Assembly (NCBI RefSeq): GCF_030818655.1
Contig: NZ_JAUTAN010000001.1
Location: 248,001 to 312,000, forward strand
Reading direction: 5' to 3'
Length of the DNA stretch: 64,000 bases
Origin: Nocardioides zeae
GTDB lineage: Bacteria; Actinomycetota; Actinomycetes; Propionibacteriales; Nocardioidaceae
Below the pieces are notes generated by a model. That model was not told the DNA's origin, ran no database searches, and saw only the letters and a list, made by a program, of their open reading frames with translations. Shown one piece after another: positions 45,871 through 55,949 of the stretch. Numbering within the stretch: the stretch's first letter is position 1; each line of letters starts with the position of its first letter. Position numbers and translations under genes: made by a program.

Positions 45871-45978
45871 TCCCGACCGGCTCCTGCGGCCGTCCCGCCC
45901 CCACGGTGCGGCTGCTCCACTAGGGTGGGCCGCGCCTGCCCGCCGATCCGCCGCGCACCCGCGCACCCGAGGGAGACG

Positions 45979-47598
45979 ATGACCCTGTCCCACGCCCCCG
46001 ACGCCTCCAGCTCGGCCCCCCGGGCCGACCTCGGCACCCGCGTCACCGCCCTCGAGGAGGCGGCCGCCACGTCCCGCGGCCGTCTGGACGAGGCCCTGGT
46101 GGCGCACGTCGAGGGCGTCGCCTCCCGGGCCACGACGCGCATCCGGCTCTCCGCGTCCCACACGGTGATCGGCATCGCGGGTGCCACCGGCTCCGGCAAG
46201 TCCTCGACGTTCAACGCCCTCACCGGGCTCGAGCTGTCGTCGGTCGGCGTGCGGCGCCCCACCACGTCGTGGGCGAGCGCGTGCATCTGGGGCAGCGACG
46301 GCGCCGAGGAGCTGATGGACTGGCTCGGCATCCCGCCGCGCTACCGCACGAGCCGCGACTCCATGCTCGACACGAGCAGCGAGACCCGGGACATGCAGGG
46401 CGTCGTGCTCCTCGACCTGCCCGACCACGACTCCACCGAGGTCTCCCACCACGACGAGGTCGAGCGCCTCGTCACGAAGGCCGACCTCCTGGTGTGGGTG
46501 CTCGACCCGCAGAAATACGCCGACGCGGCCATCCACGAGCGCTTCCTCGCGCCCTTCGCGGCGCAGCAGGACGTCATGCTCGTCGTCCTGAACCAGATCG
46601 ACTCCGTGCCCGAGGAGCGCCGCGACGCGATGCTCTCCGACGTGCGCCGGCTCCTCGACGACGACGGCCTCGAGCGGGTCCGCATCTTCCCGGTCAGCGC
46701 CAAGGAGGGCTGGGGCATCGCCGACCTGCGCGCCGAGATCGTGCAGCGCGTGGCGGCGAAGCAGGCGATGGTGGCGCGTCTCGACGCCGACATCGTGGAG
46801 GCCGCCGACCGTCTGGCCGCGGCGTCGGGCGACGCCCGTGCCCCGGAGCTCACGGAGGACGCGGCGACGGAGCTGCGGGGCGCGGTCGCCGCCGCGGCCG
46901 GGGTCCCGCCGCTGGTCGACAGCGTCGAGCAGGTCGTCGCCGGCCGCACCCGTCGGGCCGTCGCCCCCACCCCCCTGACCTGGGTGACGCGCGACCCGCT
47001 CCGCCGGGTCGAGGTGGACCTCGGCGAGGCCGCCGCGCTCCTGACCGGCAACCGTCCGCCGGAGGCCGGGCACGTGCAGCGCTCGCGGCTCGAGATGGCG
47101 GCCCGGGCGTTGGGCGACCGGGTGTCCGACGGCCTCGTGCCGGCCTGGGCGGAGGCGATCCAGCGGGCAGCCACGCGTGACGTGGACGGTCTCGTCCAGC
47201 GCGTCGACGACGCGCTCCAGCGCACCGACCTCCGCGCCGGCTGGCTGCCCGGCTGGGCGAAGGCCCTGCGGGCGGTGCAGTGGGTGCTGCTCCTGCTGCT
47301 CGTGCTCGGCCTGGTCGTCGGCATCGCTGCGGTGGCCGGCGTGGACGCCGTCCCCTCGGCCGGCGTCGGTTTCGGCGTGGCGCTCGGGGCCCTGGTCCTC
47401 TCGCTCGTGCTCGGCGTGGCGGGCCGCGCGAGAGCGGCCGCCGCGGGCCGGGACGCCGCCGCCCAGGTCGACGACGAGCTCCGGCAGGCGACCGACAGCG
47501 CCCTCGACACGACGGTGCTCGCCCCCGTGCGCGCCGAGATCGAGGCCTACAGCGCGGTCCGCGAGCGGCTCGCCGTCGCGCAGGTACGCCGCGACTGA
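45979..47598 (+). CDS. YfjP/dynamin-like GTPase with C-terminal membrane hairpin (second of pair)
   Basis: 539 residues. G1 GIAGATGSGKSSTFNALTG, G2 TTSWA, G3 LLDLPDHDS, G4 VVLNQIDSV and G5-like PVSAKEG; then helical arms and two adjacent helices at ~430-480 (LLLLLVLGLVVGIAAVAGV and VGFGVALGALVLSLVLGVAG). Membrane anchoring of the second partner is as seen in DynA-type proteins. SD GGGAGA before ATG 45979; a TAGGGT at 45922 could be an own promoter. Confidence 0.85.
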   Translation: MTLSHAPDASSSAPRADLGTRVTALEEAAATSRGRLDEALVAHVEGVASRATTRIRLSASHTVIGIAGATGSGKSSTFNALTGLELSSVGVRRPTTSWASACIWGSDGAEELMDWLGIPPRYRTSRDSMLDTSSETRDMQGVVLLDLPDHDSTEVSHHDEVERLVTKADLLVWVLDPQKYADAAIHERFLAPFAAQQDVMLVVLNQIDSVPEERRDAMLSDVRRLLDDDGLERVRIFPVSAKEGWGIADLRAEIVQRVAAKQAMVARLDADIVEAADRLAAASGDARAPELTEDAATELRGAVAAAAGVPPLVDSVEQVVAGRTRRAVAPTPLTWVTRDPLRRVEVDLGEAAALLTGNRPPEAGHVQRSRLEMAARALGDRVSDGLVPAWAEAIQRAATRDVDGLVQRVDDALQRTDLRAGWLPGWAKALRAVQWVLLLLLVLGLVVGIAAVAGVDAVPSAGVGFGVALGALVLSLVLGVAGRARAAAAGRDAAAQVDDELRQATDSALDTTVLAPVRAEIEAYSAVRERLAVAQVRRD

Positions 47599-47667
47599 CG
47601 CGCTCGTCTGCCTGAGGCGCTCGTCTGCCTGTCCGTCCGTTCGCGCGTCCGTCCGTTCGCGCGGGGC

Positions 47668-47725
47668 GGAAATGTGCGGCTGGGGTGGGTCCGCCTCGGT
47701 GAGATCCGCACCAAGCGCGCAGTTC
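47668..47725 (-). repeat. 58-bp palindromic repeat, copy 2
   Basis: Reads on the plus strand GGAAATGTGCGGCTGGGG...GCGCGCAGTTC; reverse orientation to copy 1. Confidence 0.85.
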
Positions 47726-47822
47726 TGCCCAGGTGTAGGGGTCGGGGTCGGGGTCGGACGGCCAGGTGGGCCGCTGGTGGCCCGTCGGGTGCCGTTGACG
47801 TTGGCGCCGTGAGCTGGGCAGC

Positions 47823-47880
47823 GAAATGTGCGGCTGGGGTGGGTCCGGCTCGAGGTGGTCCGCACCAAGAGCACAGTTCC
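47823..47880 (-). repeat. 58-bp palindromic repeat, copy 3
   Basis: GAAATGTGCGGCTGGGG...GAGCACAGTTCC, reverse orientation, nearly identical in both arms to copy 2 but with changes in the loop side. Confidence 0.85.
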
Positions 47881-48093
47881 ACGCCGAGGCCCGGGCCTCG
47901 GCGTGGACTGGCCCGCGAGGTGCGCCCGGCGCCGGACCCGGCCCCACCCGACCCGGCCCGTTGTCCGTCCCCAACTGACTCCAGGGGCTCGGTCCTCCCC
48001 AGGCCCGGCATCGCCCCTCGCCGTGGTGCTTCCGGTCGGGTTGGCTCGTCGTGTGCCCGGCACCGGGTCGGGCCGTGACGAAGGGGGACGGAC

Positions 48094-48633
48094 GTGAGCA
48101 CGACGCACATCACGGTGCAGGGCTGGGTCGGCACGGAGGTCGAGAGCAGCATCACGAGCAGCGGCCGCACGGTCGCGACGTTCCGGCTGGGCTCGACCCC
48201 GTCGCGGCAGGACCGCGACGGCACGTGGCAGCCGGGCGAGACCGCGTGGTGGACGGTGCGCGTGTGGCGCCAGGTCGCCGAGCAGGTCGGGGCCTCGCTC
48301 CACAAGGGGGAGCCGGTCGTGGTCACGGGTCGCCTCGTCGTCGAGCGCTGGGACCGCGCCGACGGGTCCATCGGTGAGCGGCAGGTCATCGAGGCGACCG
48401 CGCTCGGTCACGACCTCACCAAGGGCCGGTCCGCCTTCATGCGCGCGGCGCGCGCCGTACCGGCGACCCCGGGGACTCCTGCGGCACCGCACGACCCCGT
48501 GCTCGCCGACCAGGCCCGCCCCATGTTCTCGACGGTCTTCCCCGACACCCGGCCGGCCGACGCCCGGCCGCTGGACCCGCACGAGGTCGCAGGTGCCGCG
48601 TCGGGGGAGGAACCGCAGGCTCCGGCGGCCTGA
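48094..48633 (+). CDS. ssb: Single-stranded DNA-binding protein (SSB-like)
   Basis: 179 residues. OB-fold: ITVQGWVGTEVESS, VATFRLGSTPSRQDRDGTW, WWTVRVWRQVAEQVGASLHKGEPVVVTGRL (read in part). It lacks the usual acidic DDDIPF C-terminal tip of the housekeeping SSB, so it is probably a paralogous (SsbB-type or competence/stress) protein rather than the replicative one. GTG start after GAAGGGGGAC. Confidence 0.88.
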   Translation: MSTTHITVQGWVGTEVESSITSSGRTVATFRLGSTPSRQDRDGTWQPGETAWWTVRVWRQVAEQVGASLHKGEPVVVTGRLVVERWDRADGSIGERQVIEATALGHDLTKGRSAFMRAARAVPATPGTPAAPHDPVLADQARPMFSTVFPDTRPADARPLDPHEVAGAASGEEPQAPAA

Positions 48634-48696
48634 CGGGCGGCCGTGGTCGCCGGCCGGGCGGGGGAGACCGGCAGGCGGCCGCAGGGCGGCCTCAAC

Positions 48697-48702
48697 TAGG
48701 CT
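48697..48702 (+). promoter_or_regulatory. Predicted -10 element of ettA, leaderless
   Basis: TAGGCT, 7 nt, then ATG 48710. Confidence 0.5.
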
Positions 48703-48709
48703 CGGACCC

Positions 48710-50392
<1,683 letters not shown>

Positions 50393-50416
50393 GCCACCGG
50401 CGCCGAGCGCGCCACA

Positions 50417-50464
50417 ACGCAGCAGGGCTCGGCTGTCCCGAGGGGGAGCCGAGCCCTGCTGCGT
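50417..50464 (+). terminator. Terminator of ettA
   Basis: ACGCAGCAGGGCTCGGCT and AGCCGAGCCCTGCTGCGT, 18-bp perfect arms with a 12-nt loop, 25 nt past the stop. Confidence 0.9.
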
Positions 50465-50480
50465 CTCCGCCACCCCTCGC

Positions 50481-50710
50481 GGGACGTCATGCGGCCCGGT
50501 GCCCCTGGCCACCGCGGCGCATGACGTCCGCGTGGTGCCGCCCGGTCGCGCGGTGTCGGAACTGTGCAGGCGGGGCGGGTCCGAGCCGGCGCGGGCTGCC
50601 CCAGCTGCACATTCCGGGCCGGCCGGGCCTGACCTGCCCTCGCACCCGCCTCCACCCCACGGGACGTCATGCGTCCTGGTGCCCCCGACCACCGCGGCGC
50701 ATGACGTCCG
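50481..50710. repeat. Composite palindromic repeats (two ~50-bp palindromes flanking a 58-bp element)
   Basis: Near-identical 50-bp palindromes (GGGACGTCATGCG...CGCATGACGTCC) at 50481-50530 and 50661-50710, and between them the fourth 58-bp copy (50558-50615). This fills the gap between the convergent ettA and marR genes; no gene is seen. Confidence 0.85.
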
Positions 50711-50729
50711 GGGCGGGGTGGGGGAGGGC

Positions 50730-51212
50730 CTAGCGGATGTCGAGCCCCGGGCGGGCGCCGATGAGGCTGTCGGCGACGGCGTCCATCACGCGTCCGACGG
50801 CGGCGAAGTCCTCGGTGGTCACGCGGTCGACGAGGTGGCGCCGCACACCGGCGACGTGCACGGGCGCGGCGCGGCGGAGCAGGTCCCAGCCCTCGGGGGT
50901 CATGCTGCAGAGCACGCCGCGGCCGTCCTCGAGGCAGGTGCTGCGCTGCACCAGGCCCATCTTCTCCATCCGGGCGACGGTGTGGGTGATGCGACTGCGG
51001 CTGTGGCGCAGGGAGTCGGCGAGCACGGCCATGCGGAGGGCCTGGTCGGGTCGCTCGGAGAGGCGCACCAGGATCTCGTACTCCGTCAGCGACAACGAGA
51101 ACTCGGTGCGCAGCTCCTCGTCCAGCTTGTCCATGAGGAGCGTGGTGGCGATGAGGAGCGCGCGCCAGGAGTGTTGCTCGTCGGCGTTCAGCCAGGTCGT
51201 CTCGTCGCCCAC
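50730..51212 (-). CDS. MarR-family transcriptional regulator
   Basis: 160 residues. Winged-helix: LTEYEILVRLSERPDQALRMAVLADSLRHSRSRITHTVARMEKMGLVQR (read in part) and GRGVLCSMTPEGWDLL. Ligand unknown. Divergent from the thioesterase at 51297, with an 84-nt spacer that would contain its operator. GTG 51212 chosen from the conserved VGDET... region; a -10 is not clear. Confidence 0.92.
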   Translation of the reverse strand: MGDETTWLNADEQHSWRALLIATTLLMDKLDEELRTEFSLSLTEYEILVRLSERPDQALRMAVLADSLRHSRSRITHTVARMEKMGLVQRSTCLEDGRGVLCSMTPEGWDLLRRAAPVHVAGVRRHLVDRVTTEDFAAVGRVMDAVADSLIGARPGLDIR

Positions 51213-51296
51213 GCCCCCGATCCTACGCGCGCGCGGCACGTCGCCCGCGCGGATCCGGGGCCTGGGCGGGCCCGCGGTTCTGGCACGATCCCTCCC

Positions 51297-52175
51297 GTGC
51301 GCCACCTCTACGCCTGCCAGGTCCGCTGGGCCGACCTCGACGTGCTCGGTCACGTCAACAACGTGTCGTTCCTCGACTACGTGCAGGAGGCGCGGATCGA
51401 CATGCTGCGCACCCACGCGCCGGAGCAGCGCGACGCGCTCGTCGAGGGCGCGCTCATCGTGCGGAACGACGCGACCTTCGTCGCCCCGCTCCTGCTCCAG
51501 GAGAGCGTCGCCATCGAGGTGTGGGTCACCGAGATCAAGGCGGCGTCGTTCACCCTGGCCTACGAGGTGTTCGACGTGGACGCCGCCGGGGAGCGCGTCG
51601 TCTACTTCCGGGCCACGTCCGTGACGGCGCCCTTCCTCTTCGGCGAGGCGCGGCCGCGCCGCCTGACGCCGGCCGAGGTCGAGGTGCTGACGCGGTTCCT
51701 CGAGCCGGGGGAGCCCGAGCTCCCGTCCCGGTCGGCCCAGCAGGACCGTGCGCTGCGGTCCGTGGCCCCCGAGCGGACCCACCCCTGGGAGACGCGGGTC
51801 CGCTTCACCGACGTCGACGCCTACCAGCACGTCAACAACGTGACGTACTTCGAGTACTTCCAGGAGGCCCGGATCTCGACCTTCCGCCGGCTCTTCGGCG
51901 AGGTCGCCTCGGACGACTTCCCGAGCGTCGTGGTCGCCCAGATGAGCGTCGTGTACCGGCGTCCGATCGTGCTGCGCCCCGCGCCGTACGTCGTGCGGAG
52001 CTGGGTCTCCCGCGTGGGTGGGTCGTCCTACGACATCGACTCCGACATCGTCGACGACGGCACGGTGATGGCGCGGGCCCGCGCCACGCTCGTCACCTTC
52101 GACACGGCGACCCAGCGCGCGGCCCGTGCGCCGCAGGCCTACCGCGACGTGCTGCTGGGCGAGCTGCGCGCCTGA
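51297..52175 (+). CDS. Double-hotdog acyl-CoA thioesterase family protein
   Basis: 292 residues made of two 4HBT hotdog domains: VRWADLDVLGHVNNVSFLDYVQEARID and VRFTDVDAYQHVNNVTYFEYFQEARIS (each read in part) repeat the D-x-x-x-H-V-N-N motif with the active Asp. Such fused proteins hydrolyse acyl-CoA in actinobacteria. Convergent with the MFS gene and overlapping its end by 37 nt. CACGAT lies 7 nt before GTG 51297. Confidence 0.9.
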   Translation: MRHLYACQVRWADLDVLGHVNNVSFLDYVQEARIDMLRTHAPEQRDALVEGALIVRNDATFVAPLLLQESVAIEVWVTEIKAASFTLAYEVFDVDAAGERVVYFRATSVTAPFLFGEARPRRLTPAEVEVLTRFLEPGEPELPSRSAQQDRALRSVAPERTHPWETRVRFTDVDAYQHVNNVTYFEYFQEARISTFRRLFGEVASDDFPSVVVAQMSVVYRRPIVLRPAPYVVRSWVSRVGGSSYDIDSDIVDDGTVMARARATLVTFDTATQRAARAPQAYRDVLLGELRA

Positions 52176-53392
52176 GGCGGTCTCGCCGCGCCCGGACCGA
52201 GCGCGGCGACCACGAGGGCGAGCGCGGCGACCACGGCGGCCGCCGACAGCAGCGCCACGACGCCGAACGCCTCCACCCCGATACCGCCGACGAAGGCGCC
52301 CAGGGCGATGGCCGCGGTGAAGACCCCCACGTAGAGACCGGTCACGTGCTCCGTGCGATCGGGTGCCGCCTGCGTCATCCACAGCTGCGCCGCGACCGAG
52401 AGCCCGCCGTACGCGACGCCCCACAGCGACACGGCCACCACCGCGACCCACCCCACGCCCCCGGCGCCTGCCAGCAACGCGACCGACGCGGCGATGCCCG
52501 CCGCGAGGGCCACGACGGTGCCGCGCGCCCGCCGGGCTGCCAGCGCCCCCGCGGCGAAGTTGCCGGCGAGGCCGAACGCGCCGTACACGAGCAGCAGCAA
52601 GGCGATCGTGTCTCCGGAGAAGGCGGGCAGGTCCTCGAGGACGGGGCGGACGTAGGTGTAGGCCGCGAAGTGCGCCGTCACGAGCAGCACCACCACGACG
52701 AGGCCCGTGACGACCCCGGGGCGCAGCAGCGAGGCGCGCGCCACTGTCGGGGCGTCGACGGCCGATGCCTGCGGCTCGAGGCGGGGGAGGACGAGCAGCA
52801 GGGCCAGTGCCAGGACCAGCCCTGCCCCCGCCAGCACCCCGAACGCCGTGCGCCAGCCGAAGGCGTTGCCCACAAAGGTGCCGAGCGGGACACCCAGCAC
52901 GGAGGCCCCCGCCACGCCGCTGACGGTGAACGAGACGGCGAGGGCCACGTCGCGAGGTGCGACGAGCCGCGTCGCGACGGCGGCGGCGAGGCCCCACACG
53001 GTGCCCATGCCGACGCCCAGGACGACCCGCGCACCGATCAGCGTCGCGAACCCGTCGGCCAGCGCAGTGAGGACGTTGCCGACGACGAGCGCGAGCATCG
53101 CAACGGCCAGCACGTGCCGGCGGTCGGCGTCGCCGAGCAGCCGCGGCACCACGGGGGCGGTCACGGCCGCCACGAGGCCCGTGACGGTCAGGCTCGTGCC
53201 CGCGGCCCCGGACGTGATGCCCAAGCCCGCGGCCATGGGCGTGAGCACGCCCACCGGCAGCATCTCGGCAGTGACCACGACGAACGTGCTGGCTGTCAGT
53301 ACCGCGACCGTCGACCACTGTGCCCGGCTGGTCCGCTCTCCGGCGACGTCGGCCGGGGACCCCGGCGCGGTGTCTGCCACGTCCTCGCTCAC
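52139..53392 (-). CDS. MFS transporter (AraJ/DHA-type)
   Basis: 417 residues with about 12 helices, starting GTG 53392, and the DHA pattern LGDADRRHVLAVAMLALVVGN near helix 2-3. Typical exporter of small molecules or sugars. Last gene of the Lux-like operon: its start overlaps the LuxC-like stop (GTGA). May export the operon's product. Confidence 0.88.
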   Translation of the reverse strand: MSEDVADTAPGSPADVAGERTSRAQWSTVAVLTASTFVVVTAEMLPVGVLTPMAAGLGITSGAAGTSLTVTGLVAAVTAPVVPRLLGDADRRHVLAVAMLALVVGNVLTALADGFATLIGARVVLGVGMGTVWGLAAAVATRLVAPRDVALAVSFTVSGVAGASVLGVPLGTFVGNAFGWRTAFGVLAGAGLVLALALLLVLPRLEPQASAVDAPTVARASLLRPGVVTGLVVVVLLVTAHFAAYTYVRPVLEDLPAFSGDTIALLLLVYGAFGLAGNFAAGALAARRARGTVVALAAGIAASVALLAGAGGVGWVAVVAVSLWGVAYGGLSVAAQLWMTQAAPDRTEHVTGLYVGVFTAAIALGAFVGGIGVEAFGVVALLSAAAVVAALALVVAALGPGAARPPQARSSPSSTSR

Positions 53393-54795
53393 TGCTGGCC
53401 CCCCGCCGTCACGAACGCCTTGCTGCTCATCAGGAACCGCCCCAGGTAGTCCTCGTGCGGGACGAATCCGTCGCTGTGCGTCGTGGGCACGGCGTGGTGC
53501 ACGTTGCGCACGCTCGGCTCGTCGAGAAGCGCGTCCAGCAGCGGGTCGTCGGGCGCGGTGTACGCCGTCACCACCAGCGAGTCGCGCAGCGGGGCCACGC
53601 CCTCGCCCTCGGTCCACGGCGCGAGTGCCACGAAGGGAAAGGGCAGCTCGGTGCCGAGAGCGTCCGAGCCCGGTTCCACCTCGAGCACCACGGGGGCGAC
53701 GACGTATCCGCCGTCAGGATGCGGCTCCAGCGCCCGGGGCGGTCCCCCGAGACGCTCCACTCCGGCCGCCCACGCCCGCGCTGTCTCCGCGGTCACCCGT
53801 GGTCCGAGGTGGTCACCGGCGGCGAGCGCGGTGTCGTGGCGCTGCGCGAGCTCGTGGCGCAGGGCTGCGGCGAACGATGCCGTCGCCCCGGTCCCGGGAT
53901 CCTCGACCAGGAGGCCGGTCGTGTTCACGCAGGCGCTCCCCGAGCTGTCGGCGACCGCGTCGGCCACGGCGGTGACGACGGCGGGAGAGCGGTACCCCTC
54001 GCGCACGAGCGTCTTGGAGCGGCCCGGACCACCGACGAGCACCGACGGGTCGCCCGCGTACGCCGCGGCGACGTCGGCCCCGCCGTAGGTCAGGCCCAGG
54101 TCCGCGCGGCGCAGCACCTCCGCCGCGACCGCCTGACTGGTCGGCAGGTAGGTCACCTCGTCCGGTCCGAAGCCCGCTGCCCGCAGCGCGTGCACCAGGC
54201 GCGAGGCCGTGAACGGCTCGCGCCGGGAGGGCCGCACCGTCACCGCGTAGCCCAGTGCCAGGGCCTGCAGCCACCCGTTGTGCGCAGCCGGCGAGTTGCC
54301 GGACAGCACGGCGCCGAGGGTGCGACCGCGGCGCACCCACACGCCGCTCGCGCGCTCGGGGGCCGCGCTGCCCGCGCGCGCGTCCGGGACCGCGCCGTGC
54401 GGACGGCCCCGGTCGACCCGCGCGGGCGCCTCGGCGACCTGCCGCACCACCGCCTCCGTGAGCCGTCGCGTGACGGCCGGTCCGTGGCCGCTGGCCTCAC
54501 CGACGAGGTGGACGTGCTCGGCCGGTGAGAGCCCTCCGAGCACGTCGTCGGCGAACAGCTCGGCCGCACGGGCGAAGCGGTCCGGATCGCGGACGGGTCC
54601 CGGACGCACGGCGCGCTCCTGCTGGCGCAGGGTCTGGGCGACGAGGAGGGGTGGCGCCAGCGACAACCGCGCCAGGAGCGCACCGTCGGGGCCGGTGACG
54701 ACCTCGACCTCGTGGGTCGACCGCTCCCCGCGGGTCGTGAGCAGCGGCAGGTCGACCACCTGCTGCCGCGGGCGGGTGGCGTGGACGACGATCAT
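53389..54795 (-). CDS. LuxC-like acyl-CoA/acyl-protein reductase (ALDH fold)
   Basis: 468 residues. ALDH-like: LSGNSPAAHNGWLQALALG (~165), AAGFGPDEVTYLPTSQAV, GRSKTLV, then DSSGSACVNTTGLLVED with candidate nucleophile Cys289, close to the position of the catalytic Cys in LuxC of luminous bacteria; ELPFPFVALAP at the end. Predicted to reduce an acyl-adenylate or acyl-protein to an aldehyde with NADPH. It follows the acyl-activating gene with a 1-nt TGATG overlap. The family match is weaker than for true LuxC, so substrate may not be a fatty acid. Confidence 0.75.
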   Translation of the reverse strand: MIVVHATRPRQQVVDLPLLTTRGERSTHEVEVVTGPDGALLARLSLAPPLLVAQTLRQQERAVRPGPVRDPDRFARAAELFADDVLGGLSPAEHVHLVGEASGHGPAVTRRLTEAVVRQVAEAPARVDRGRPHGAVPDARAGSAAPERASGVWVRRGRTLGAVLSGNSPAAHNGWLQALALGYAVTVRPSRREPFTASRLVHALRAAGFGPDEVTYLPTSQAVAAEVLRRADLGLTYGGADVAAAYAGDPSVLVGGPGRSKTLVREGYRSPAVVTAVADAVADSSGSACVNTTGLLVEDPGTGATASFAAALRHELAQRHDTALAAGDHLGPRVTAETARAWAAGVERLGGPPRALEPHPDGGYVVAPVVLEVEPGSDALGTELPFPFVALAPWTEGEGVAPLRDSLVVTAYTAPDDPLLDALLDEPSVRNVHHAVPTTHSDGFVPHEDYLGRFLMSSKAFVTAGGQQ

Positions 54796-55949
54796 CAGTA
54801 CACCCCCTGGACGACCTGCTCGCCCTCGAAGGAGGCGAGCGGGGCGGGCTGGGCGAGCGCGTCGCTGATCTCGGGACGGAGGCCCGGGACCCGCACCGCC
54901 GAGTCGCGCTCCAGGTTGTTCGGGATGAACACCCCGCTGCTGACGTGCGCCATCCGCACCTGCCCCCGCTCGCCCGCCGCGACCGGCTCGCCGGTCTGGG
55001 GGTCGACGACGGAGAACGACACGAAGGGCGGGTAGCCGTCGTACACGGCGTCGGCGGGTGGGGCGGCCGGGTCCCGCAGGCGCGCGGTGGTCAGCACCAT
55101 CGTGCTGCCGTAGATGTTCTGGACGACCGCCGTGGGCAGTGCCTCCGTGAGGAGCTCGTACGTGTCCTGGTCGAGGTGCGCGCCGGCGAGCGCGACGTAC
55201 TCCACCTCGGCCAGGCGCTGGGCGACCTCGTCGTCGAGCAGGAGCTCGGCGAGGATCGGCGGTGTGGTGGTCAGTGCGCGCACGCGTTGGCTGGTCACCA
55301 CGTGCCGCACCTGCTGCACGAGGTGGCCGACGTACCCGCGTGGGTCCGAGCCGGCCGCGATCGCCTTCCTGACCCACCGTGGGTCGAGGTCGACGGTGAA
55401 CAGCACCGATCCCAGCTCGCGGGCCTGGAGCCGCGCTGTGTGCCCGTAGGCATGCGGCCCCGACGGCATCGCGACCAGCCAGCCCCCGCCCTCGGGGAAG
55501 CCGGCGGCACGCAGCTCCGCCACCTTCCAGCGCAGCACCCGCTCCACCCAGCCCGGGGTGTAGAGCAAGCGCTTCGGCGCCCCCGTGGTGCCGCCGGTCT
55601 CGAAGACCGACGGCACCGGACCGCCCTGCAGACCCCGCGGGAGGAGGTCCTCGACCGGGCGGTCGCGCAGCGCCCCGGCGATGTCCGGGAAGCGGGCCAG
55701 GTCAGCCCACGACCGCACGTCCCGGCGCGGGTCGAAGTCCAGCCCGCGGGCCAGGTCGAGCCACAGCGGTGAGCCGGTGGCGGGGGAGAAGTGCCAGTCG
55801 AGCGCGGCCGCCAGGAACTCGTGCGGGTCGGGTCCCGTCACCGTCGCCTCCAGGGCTCCACCCGAGCCCGCTGCCCGGTCGAGGGACACGCTCGCCTCGA
55901 GCTCGAGCAGCGGGTGCAGGCCGCCTGCACCGTGCGTCGCGGCGCTCAT
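54795..55949 (-). CDS. LuxE/PaaK-like acyl-activating (adenylate-forming) enzyme
   Basis: 384 residues, about LuxE length and much shorter than acyl-CoA ligases. VFETGGTTGAPKRLLY (~115-130) is the ATP-binding loop, QNIYGSTMVLT the A5-like motif, then YDGYPPFVSF and a truncated C-terminus with NNLERDS instead of the usual full lid domain. Predicted to make an acyl-AMP from a carboxylic acid and hand it to the LuxC-like reductase. Overlaps the upstream hydrolase-like gene (ATGA). Confidence 0.78.
   Translation of the reverse strand: MSAATHGAGGLHPLLELEASVSLDRAAGSGGALEATVTGPDPHEFLAAALDWHFSPATGSPLWLDLARGLDFDPRRDVRSWADLARFPDIAGALRDRPVEDLLPRGLQGGPVPSVFETGGTTGAPKRLLYTPGWVERVLRWKVAELRAAGFPEGGGWLVAMPSGPHAYGHTARLQARELGSVLFTVDLDPRWVRKAIAAGSDPRGYVGHLVQQVRHVVTSQRVRALTTTPPILAELLLDDEVAQRLAEVEYVALAGAHLDQDTYELLTEALPTAVVQNIYGSTMVLTTARLRDPAAPPADAVYDGYPPFVSFSVVDPQTGEPVAAGERGQVRMAHVSSGVFIPNNLERDSAVRVPGLRPEISDALAQPAPLASFEGEQVVQGVY

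Larger units (their letters stand above)
47599..48093. other. 495-bp gene-free interval with several repeats
   Basis: Holds two tandem duplications (GCGCTCGTCTGCCTG at 47600-47614 and 47617-47631; TCCGTCCGTTCGCGCG at 47632-47647 and 47648-47663), two copies of the 58-bp palindrome, and a GTCGGG triplet run near 47740. No plausible gene is seen; short open frames there follow the repeats. The ssb promoter must lie in its right part. Confidence 0.7.

Noticed and set aside
45922..45927. TAGGGT before the second dynamin-like gene as leaderless promoter
   Set aside because: It is more than 50 nt from ATG 45979, which has its own Shine-Dalgarno; a normal promoter is possible but not leaderless.
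51213..53318. Extension of the MarR frame upstream
   Set aside because: It runs antisense through the thioesterase and along the MFS gene in the wrong frame; translation is Arg/Gly-rich without motifs.
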